DNA from: Rubrivivax sp. SCN 71-131
GTDB taxonomy: Bacteria > Pseudomonadota > Gammaproteobacteria > Burkholderiales > Burkholderiaceae_C
Reading direction: 5' to 3'
DNA: 64,000 bases
NCBI GenBank assembly: GCA_001724995.1
Contig: MEFD01000018.1
Location: forward strand, 124,001 to 188,000
This document shows, one piece after another, positions 58,693 to 64,000 of this stretch (position 1 is its first letter; each line of letters opens with the position of its first letter). The notes beneath the pieces are model-generated. The model was not told the DNA's origin and ran no database searches. It worked only from the letters and a program-made list of their open reading frames with translations. A program made the position numbers and the translations under genes.

Positions 58693-59781
58693 TCAGGCGG
58701 CCAGGCCCTGCACGGCCTGCAAAGAGGCCTCGCGTGCCTGCTCGACGACGCGCCGCTTCCAGGCCGGCGTGTCGGTGTAGAACGCGTCGCGCGTGGCGCG
58801 CTTGATCGCCGCGCGCTGCTCGGGCGGCGCCTCGGGGTGGTTCTCGAGCCACTGATCGGCGCGCAGCGCCATCATCACTTCGGACAGCGGCAGCGTGCCG
58901 TACTCCAGCGCCAGACCGGTGTACTCGGCCTGCGGGCATTCCTCTGCGATGGCCACGAAGACCATGCCCGACAGGCGCGCCGAGGTCGACGATCCGTCGT
59001 AGATCGAGGTCACCGCTTCGCCCCACCAGGCGCGCGCACGGGCCAGCGTGGCGGCATCGTCGCGCGCGTTGAAGATGCGCTCGCCGTGGCCGCTGGGCCC
59101 AAGGCCGGTGTGCAGGTCGATCAACGCCAGGCGCGCGCAGCGCCGGCCATGGTCCTGCAGCACGTGGCGCCAGGCGGCGTGGCTCCAGGTGGGGCCGCTG
59201 CCCGCGTAGAAGATTCCTTGCGCATCATCGTGCTGGCCGCGGCTGACCGCGCTCTGCAAGGCCATCGCGCCGCGGCGGGCGATGAAGCCGGCAAGCACCT
59301 GTTCGGCGGCCTGCGGTGGCGGCCAGCTCGCGGGCACGAGGGCGTGCGCCAGCTCCAGGTAGTCCGCGTTCACCGGCAGCGGCGCGTGGAAGTCGACGAA
59401 GTTGCGGTTGAGATCGACGTTCTCCTGCGTCGTGCGCCGCCACCACGAGAAGCCCCAGGGATTGAGGCCGTGCACGAAGAGGAGGGCCACGCCGGCCCGG
59501 CGCGCCGCGGCAAGAAACGCCTCGTCGCGCAGCAGCGCGACCTGGATACCCGAGCCGCAGAAGCCCTCGACGCCGTGGCAGGCGCTGCTGACGAGCAGCA
59601 GCGCCTGCGCGTCGGCGGCGCCCAGGCGGCCGACGTCCATGGCCAGGGCCTCGCCATCCACGCCCAGCAGCGGGTGGCGGTGCGCGTGCAGTTCCATCCC
59701 GGCGGCGTGCGCCGCGGCGAGGAACTTGGCGCGTGCCTCGCCGTAGCTCTGGGCGAAGCCCTCGACGATGGCGTCGTTCAT
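58693..59781 (-). CDS. DUF2817 family (M14-like) metallopeptidase-like protein
   Basis: A 362-residue protein of the DUF2817 family, related in fold to zinc carboxypeptidases. Visible motifs are SSACHGVEGFCGS with the His/Glu pair, NPWGFSWWRRTTQENVDLNR, and LIDLHTGLGPSGHGE holding a further His; LALEYGTLPLSEVMMALR has the likely catalytic Glu. Activity has not been shown for most members. The ATG at 59781 begins the conserved region. It follows the M20 gene by 20 bp, so the two peptidase-like genes may be co-expressed. Confidence 0.82.
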   Translation of the reverse strand: MNDAIVEGFAQSYGEARAKFLAAAHAAGMELHAHRHPLLGVDGEALAMDVGRLGAADAQALLLVSSACHGVEGFCGSGIQVALLRDEAFLAAARRAGVALLFVHGLNPWGFSWWRRTTQENVDLNRNFVDFHAPLPVNADYLELAHALVPASWPPPQAAEQVLAGFIARRGAMALQSAVSRGQHDDAQGIFYAGSGPTWSHAAWRHVLQDHGRRCARLALIDLHTGLGPSGHGERIFNARDDAATLARARAWWGEAVTSIYDGSSTSARLSGMVFVAIAEECPQAEYTGLALEYGTLPLSEVMMALRADQWLENHPEAPPEQRAAIKRATRDAFYTDTPAWKRRVVEQAREASLQAVQGLAA

Positions 59782-59801
59782 CGGGCGATCGCGCAGCGAT
59801 G

Positions 59802-60995
59802 TCAGCGCGGCGTGGCCAGCCACCGCTCGGCCAGGCGGACCCAGGCGGTGGCGCCGATGGGGATCAACTCGTCGTTGAAGTCGTAGTTCGGGTTGTGCAG
59901 CATGCACGGGCCTTCGCCATGGCCGAGTGCGCGGTGCGTGCCGTCGCCGTTGCCGATCACGAAGTAGCAGCCGGGCTTTTCCTGCAGGAAATAGCTGAAG
60001 TCCTCCGAGCCCATCGTCGGCTCGTAGTCGAGCACGTTCTCTGCGCCCACCACCTCGGCCAGCGCCTTGCGGGCGAACGCGGTCTCGGCCTCGTGGTTGA
60101 CCGTCGGCGGGTAGTTGCGCCGGAACTCGAACTCGCAGCGCATCTCGAAGGCGGCGCAGATCTGCTCGCTGAGCACGCGCATGCGCTGCTCCACCAGGTC
60201 CAGCACCTCGTTGCTGAAGACGCGAACGGTGCCCTCGAGGGTGCAGCTGTCGGGGATGACGTTGGTCGCCTCGCCGGCGTGGAGCATCGTCACCGAGATC
60301 ACGGCGGTGTCGATCGGGCGCTTGTTGCGCGTGACGATGGTCTGCAGCGCCTGCACGAGCTGGCAGGCCACGGGCACCGGGTCCACGCCCAGGTGCGGCA
60401 TCGCCGCGTGCGCGCCCTTGCCGTGCAGGGTGATCTTGAATTCGTTGGAGCCGGCCATCATCGGACCCGGGCGCAGCGCGAACTGCCCCGCCTTCATGCC
60501 GGGCCAGTTGTGCATGCCGAAGATCGCCTCCATCGGGAAGCGCTCGAAGAGGCCGTCCTTCATCATCTCGCGTGCGCCGCCGCCGCCCTCCTCGGCGGGC
60601 TGGAAGACGAGGTAGACGGTGCCGTCGAAGTCGCGGTGCTTCGCCAGGTGCTTGGCCGCGGCCAGCAGCATCGCGGTGTGGCCGTCGTGGCCGCAGGCGT
60701 GCATCTTGCCGGGAAGGGTGCTGTGGTGGGCGAAGCGGTTGTGCTCGCTCATCGGCAGCGCATCGATGTCGGCGCGCAGGCCGACGGCGCGGCGGCTGCT
60801 GCCGTTCTTCACGATGCCCACGACGCCGGTCTTGCCAAGGCCCCGGTGGATGGGGATGCCCCAGTCGGTGAGGGCCTTGGCGATCAGGTCGGCGGTGCGC
60901 GTTTCCTCGAAGCACAGTTCGGGGTGCGCGTGGATGTCGCGGCGCATGGCGGTGATGGCCGCGGCGTCGGCGAGGATGGATTCGATCATGTTCAT
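59802..60995 (-). CDS. M20-family amidohydrolase (hippurate/N-acyl amino acid hydrolase type)
   Basis: A 397-residue metallohydrolase of the M20D group. Metal ligands appear in KMHACGHDGHTAMLL, FQPAEEGGGGAREM (catalytic Glu), MHNWPGM and, near the end, MGSEDFSYFL. The dimerisation lid holds HGKGAHAAMPHLGVDPV. Homologues remove the acyl group from hippurate or N-acyl amino acids. It has no signal peptide and should be cytoplasmic. It heads a minus-strand group with the DUF2817 and YdjM-like genes. Confidence 0.93.
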   Translation of the reverse strand: MNMIESILADAAAITAMRRDIHAHPELCFEETRTADLIAKALTDWGIPIHRGLGKTGVVGIVKNGSSRRAVGLRADIDALPMSEHNRFAHHSTLPGKMHACGHDGHTAMLLAAAKHLAKHRDFDGTVYLVFQPAEEGGGGAREMMKDGLFERFPMEAIFGMHNWPGMKAGQFALRPGPMMAGSNEFKITLHGKGAHAAMPHLGVDPVPVACQLVQALQTIVTRNKRPIDTAVISVTMLHAGEATNVIPDSCTLEGTVRVFSNEVLDLVEQRMRVLSEQICAAFEMRCEFEFRRNYPPTVNHEAETAFARKALAEVVGAENVLDYEPTMGSEDFSYFLQEKPGCYFVIGNGDGTHRALGHGEGPCMLHNPNYDFNDELIPIGATAWVRLAERWLATPR

Positions 60996-61084
60996 GTTGC
61001 TCGCGCCTGCAGCAGGGACGGTCGGCGACGAAGGGTCGGGCGGGCCAGTTTACGGCGCGGTGGCAAGCCGTGCGCGCGCTGTGC

Positions 61085-61090
61085 CATAGT
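61085..61090 (+). promoter_or_regulatory. -10 box before the aminopeptidase leader ORF
   Basis: CATAGT lies 6 bp before an ATG at 61097. TGGCAA at 61061-61066 may be a weak -35 with an 18-bp spacer. Confidence 0.35.
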
Positions 61091-61096
61091 GCGCCG

Positions 61097-61180
61097 ATGC
61101 AGCGGGGCGCGGCGTCTTGCAGTCTTCCCTGGCGCGGCCGCGCGGCAAGGCGGTGGCATCCGGGGGGCACGCGCGCATGA
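61097..61180 (+). CDS. Possible leaderless leader ORF coupled to the aminopeptidase
   Basis: A 27-codon frame that starts directly after the -10 box and ends with a TGA overlapping the next ATG as ATGA (61177-61180). The peptide is Arg-, Gly- and Trp-rich with no recognisable domain. It has no Shine-Dalgarno, which would be expected for a leaderless start. It may serve only to deliver ribosomes to the next gene. Confidence 0.3.
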   Translation: MQRGAASCSLPWRGRAARRWHPGGTRA

Positions 61181-62235
61181 GGCTGCGGCGCCTGCTGGCC
61201 GCGGCCTCGGCGACGACGGCGCTGGCCCTGCTCGGCGGCTGCTCGACCCTGGCCTACTATGCGCAGGCGGTGCACGGACACCTCGACCTGCTGGCGCGGG
61301 CGCAGCCGGTGCAGGAGCTGCTTGCCGCGCCGACCACCCCGCCGCGGCTGCGCCAGCAGCTGCAGCTGGCGCAGCAGCTGCGCCGCTTCGCGGTCGACGA
61401 ACTGAAGCTGCCCGATGCGCGCAGCTACACGCGCTACGCCGAGCTGCCGCGGGCGGCGGCGGTGTGGAACGTCGTCGCGGCGCCCGAGTTCTCGCTCGTG
61501 CTGCGCACCTGGTGTTTCCCGCTGATGGGCTGCGTCGGCTATCGCGGCTACTTCGACCGCGCCGACGCGCAGGCCCTGGCCACCGAGCTGCGCGGCCAGG
61601 GACTGGAAGTCCTCGTCTACGGCGTGCCGGCGTACTCGACGCTGGGCTGGACCGAGTGGCTGGGCGGCGACCCGCTGCTCAGCACCTTCATCGACTGGCC
61701 CGAGGCGGAGCTCGCGCGCCTGGTCTTTCACGAGCTTGCGCACCAGGCGGCCTACGCGGCCGACGACACGAGCTTCAACGAGAGCTTCGCCACCGCCGTC
61801 GAGCGCCTGGGCAGCCGCGCGTGGCTCGCCGCCCGGCCGGGCGCGCGCCAGCAGGCCGAGCGCGCCGACGCGCGGCGTGCCGACTGGCGCGCGCTGATGC
61901 AGCGCCAGCGCGAGCGACTGCAGGCGCTCTACGACGAACCGCTGGACGTCGCCACCCGGCGCGTGCGCAAGGCGGCCCTGATGGACGCCTGGCGCGCCGA
62001 ATACGAGGCGATGAAGCGCGGGCGCTGGGAAGGGTACGTCGGCTACGATGCCCAGGTGGCGCGCGCCAACAACGCGGCCTTCGGCGTGCAGGCGGCCTAC
62101 GACGAGCTGGTGCCCGCCCTCGAGCGCCTGTTCGCGCGCGAGGGCGGCGACTGGAGCCGCTTCCTCGCCGAGGTCCGGCGCCTGGCCGCCTTGCCCGCGG
62201 CCGAACGCCGTGCCGCGCTCCTTGCCACTTCCTGA
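61177..62235 (+). CDS. Predicted zinc aminopeptidase lipoprotein
   Basis: A 352-residue lipoprotein (lipobox LGGC) of the Aminopep/DUF2265 family. The zinc-binding motif is HELAHQ in ARLVFHELAHQAAYAADDTS, followed by NESFATAVERLG with the further Glu ligand. Preceding motifs are GYRGYFDRADA, YGVPAYSTLGW and DPLLSTF. It should face the periplasm. A longer frame opens at 61117, but the ATG at 61177 directly precedes the signal. It is followed by the PHA-system gene after 19 bp. Confidence 0.88.
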   Translation: MRLRRLLAAASATTALALLGGCSTLAYYAQAVHGHLDLLARAQPVQELLAAPTTPPRLRQQLQLAQQLRRFAVDELKLPDARSYTRYAELPRAAAVWNVVAAPEFSLVLRTWCFPLMGCVGYRGYFDRADAQALATELRGQGLEVLVYGVPAYSTLGWTEWLGGDPLLSTFIDWPEAELARLVFHELAHQAAYAADDTSFNESFATAVERLGSRAWLAARPGARQQAERADARRADWRALMQRQRERLQALYDEPLDVATRRVRKAALMDAWRAEYEAMKRGRWEGYVGYDAQVARANNAAFGVQAAYDELVPALERLFAREGGDWSRFLAEVRRLAALPAAERRAALLATS

Positions 62236-62254
62236 TCCGACCGGAAAGCCTCCC

Positions 62255-62584
62255 GTGCCCGACATCCGCATCCACCGTGAACATCAGCTCGGACTGGCCA
62301 AGGCGCGCAAGGTCGCGCTCGCCTGGGCCGAGCACGTCGAAGAGGCCTTCGGCATGGAGTGCTCGCTGTTGCAGGGCAAGACCAGCGACACCGTCGAGTT
62401 CACGCGCAGCGGCGTCAAGGGCCGGCTGGTCGTCGCGGCCGACCACTTCGACCTCGACGCGCGCCTGGGCCTGCTGCTCGGCGCCTTCGCGCGCACGATC
62501 GAATCCGAGATCCTGAAGAACCTGGATGAACACCTCGCCGCGCACGCGGCGCCGCCGCGCAGGACTTCGCGCGGCAAGGCCTGA
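62255..62584 (+). CDS. Polyhydroxyalkanoic acid system family protein
   Basis: A 109-residue protein opening PDIRIHREHQLGLAKARKVA, the typical start of the PHA_gran_rgn family, with VEFTRSGVKGRLVVAADHFD and LLLGAFARTIESEI. Homologues are often near PHA granule genes, though their exact role is unclear. The start is GTG at 62255. It follows the aminopeptidase in the same direction, and a TRAP transporter converges on it. Confidence 0.85.
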   Translation: MPDIRIHREHQLGLAKARKVALAWAEHVEEAFGMECSLLQGKTSDTVEFTRSGVKGRLVVAADHFDLDARLGLLLGAFARTIESEILKNLDEHLAAHAAPPRRTSRGKA

Positions 62585-62612
62585 GGGCTCCGCCGACGCC
62601 GCGCGCCGACGC

Positions 62613-63905
62613 CTACAGCCCCAGCGTGCGCGGCAGCCAGACGGAGACGATCGGGAAGGCGATCAGGAGCCCGATGCGCACGATGTCGGCCACGATGAAG
62701 GGGGCCACGCCGCGCCAGATCCGGTGGGTCGGCACGTCGGGCAGCACGCTGCGGAGCACGAACACGTTCATGCCCACCGGCGGCGTGATCATGCCGATCT
62801 CGACCACGCAGACGATGAGCACACCGAACCAGATCGGATCCAGGCCCAGATGCACGATGAGCGGGTAGAAGATCGGCACCGTGAGCAGGATCATCGACAG
62901 GGACTCCATCGCCGTGCCGAGGACGAGGTAGATGAGGCAGATGCAGACGACGACGAGCATGGGCGAGACACCCAGGCCCTCGATCCACTGCCGCAGGTCG
63001 CCGGGCATCGTCGTGTAGTTGATGAAGTTGGCGAAGATCGAGGCGCCGATCAGGATGGTGAAGAGCATCGCCGAGGTCCGACCCGACTCGCCGAGCACTT
63101 CGAGCAGGCTCTTCCAGGTGAGTGCGCGCCGCGCCAGGGCGAAGAGCAGTCCGCGCATCGCGCCGACGCCGGCCGCCTCGGTGGCGGTGAAGAGCCCGCC
63201 GTAGATGCCGCCGATCACGATCGCGAACAGCAGCAGCACGCCCCAGATCTCCGCCAGGGCCCGCCCGCGCTGCGCCCAGTCCATGCCTGCACCGGGCGGG
63301 CCGAGTTCGGGGCGCCTTGCGGTGACGAGGGTCGCCGCGGCCATGTAGAGCAGCATGGCCAGCAGGCCGGGCAGCAGGCCCGCGGCAAAGAGCGCGCCGA
63401 TGCTCTGCTCGGTCATGATGCCGTAAATGACCATGATGACCGAGGGCGGGATCAGGATGCCCAGGGTGCCGCCGGCCGCCACCGTCCCGGCGGCGAAGGA
63501 GTCGGCATAGCCGTAGCGCTGCATCTCCGGCATCGCGACCTTGGCCATGGTGGCCACGGTGGCCAGCGACGAGCCGCAGATCGCGCCGAAGCCCGCGCAG
63601 GAGGCGAGCGTGGCCAGCGAGAGCCCGCCGCGGCGGTGGCCGAGGAAGGCGTAGGAGGCGCGGAAGAGCTCCCGCGACATGCCGGCCCTCGTCACCAGGT
63701 TGCCCATCAGGATGAAGAGCGGCACCACCGAGAGCGTGTACTTGGCGATGTCCAGGACCTCGGTCGTCGTCGACGCCAGCGCCGCCGGCCAGGAACGCAT
63801 CAGCGCCATGCCCACGAGGCCCACCAGGCCCATGGCGAAGGCCAGCGGCACGCGCAGCAGCATCAGCGCGAACAGCGCGAGGAAGCCCAGCAGCGTCGCG
63901 CTCAT
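62613..63905 (-). CDS. dctM: TRAP transporter large permease DctM
   Basis: A 430-residue polytopic protein of the TRAP DctM family with 11-12 hydrophobic segments. Conserved parts include PLFILMGNLVTRAGMSRELF, ASCAGFGAICGSSLATVATM, GTVAAGGTLGILIPPSVIMV and EIGMITPPVGMNVFVL. It imports organic acids or related substrates with an extracytoplasmic binding protein not seen in this window. Its ATG overlaps the dctQ stop as ATGA. Confidence 0.95.
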   Translation of the reverse strand: MSATLLGFLALFALMLLRVPLAFAMGLVGLVGMALMRSWPAALASTTTEVLDIAKYTLSVVPLFILMGNLVTRAGMSRELFRASYAFLGHRRGGLSLATLASCAGFGAICGSSLATVATMAKVAMPEMQRYGYADSFAAGTVAAGGTLGILIPPSVIMVIYGIMTEQSIGALFAAGLLPGLLAMLLYMAAATLVTARRPELGPPGAGMDWAQRGRALAEIWGVLLLFAIVIGGIYGGLFTATEAAGVGAMRGLLFALARRALTWKSLLEVLGESGRTSAMLFTILIGASIFANFINYTTMPGDLRQWIEGLGVSPMLVVVCICLIYLVLGTAMESLSMILLTVPIFYPLIVHLGLDPIWFGVLIVCVVEIGMITPPVGMNVFVLRSVLPDVPTHRIWRGVAPFIVADIVRIGLLIAFPIVSVWLPRTLGL

Positions 63906-64000
63906 CCTTGCTCCCCGGCCGCGTGGCGGCTCTGCGGGGCCAGAAGCAGCAGCAGGTGCGCTGCGGCGGCGACGAACAGCAGCACCCCGATCACGACCTG
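63902..64000 (-). CDS. dctQ: TRAP transporter small permease DctQ (C-terminal fragment)
   Basis: The last 32 codons of a gene that enters from the right edge. The hydrophobic stretch VVIGVLLFVAAAAHLLLLL is the last membrane helix of a DctQ protein, followed by a short polar tail. The position, overlapping the dctM start, is the main support. Confidence 0.75.
   Translation of the reverse strand, partial: QVVIGVLLFVAAAAHLLLLLAPQSRHAAGEQG

Overview
The window is GC-rich (about 70% by eye) and densely coded, and its layout is chromosomal. It holds a diderm envelope complement: type II secretion, type IV pili, a trimeric-type porin, the Mla lipid-transport system and a class A PBP with an outer-membrane secretin nearby. 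The order pilMNOPQ ... aroK ... aroB-dgt ... gltBD-mlaFEDACB, together with a PHA-granule-associated small protein and a branched-chain amino acid ABC operon, points to a betaproteobacterium of the order Burkholderiales, probably in or near the Rubrivivax/Leptothrix/Ideonella group. That placement is inferred from gene content and order, not from a search.

Layout. 1-10462: type II secretion locus, gspG-H-I-J-K-L-M-N-D-E-F on the minus strand (gspF cut by the window edge), with gspC diverging. 10521-15452: an orphan CobT-like protein, biosynthetic threonine dehydratase ilvA with an unusual promoter/terminator unit upstream, an OsmC-family protein and an outer-membrane porin. 15557-19455: lysA, a small LptM-like lipoprotein and penicillin-binding protein 1A, all minus. 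19749-27529: pilM-N-O-P-Q, an Ig-like lipoprotein and aroK. 27614-29531: an insert between aroK and aroB holding the major pilin pilA, a Sel1-like protein with a 15-G tract, and a DUF4258/DUF2283 pair. 29647-32680: aroB, dgt and a degenerate REP-associated transposase relative. 32903-43216: gltB, gltD and mlaF-E-D-A-C-B. 43159-45502: two paralogous beta-helix proteins. 45700-47790: acyl-CoA dehydrogenase and a TetR regulator. 47779-50090: GspB and ExeA/GspA-type secretion accessory proteins. 50201-52758: tal and pgi. 52809-57436: livF-G-M-H-K. 57660-62584: membrane hydrolase, DUF2817 peptidase-like protein, M20 amidohydrolase, a predicted aminopeptidase and a PHA-system protein. 62613-64000: TRAP transporter dctM and the end of dctQ.

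How the genes work together. The two gsp loci give a nearly full type II secretion apparatus; the inner-membrane peptidase/methylase GspO would lie elsewhere. The pil genes give the alignment complex, secretin and main pilin of type IV pili, and pilA carries a sigma-54 promoter typical of PilSR control. The mla genes form a retrograde phospholipid transport system. The aro, ilvA, lysA and glt genes are amino-acid biosynthesis.

The most unusual items are a compact candidate small RNA with repeated CCTCC motifs before ilvA, the poly-G tract next to pilA, a transposase relative that has lost its catalytic motifs but is followed by repeated GGGTCAG motifs, a CobT homologue with an altered catalytic motif, and a pair of secreted beta-helix paralogues. 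I saw no tRNA, rRNA, CRISPR array or intact insertion sequence.
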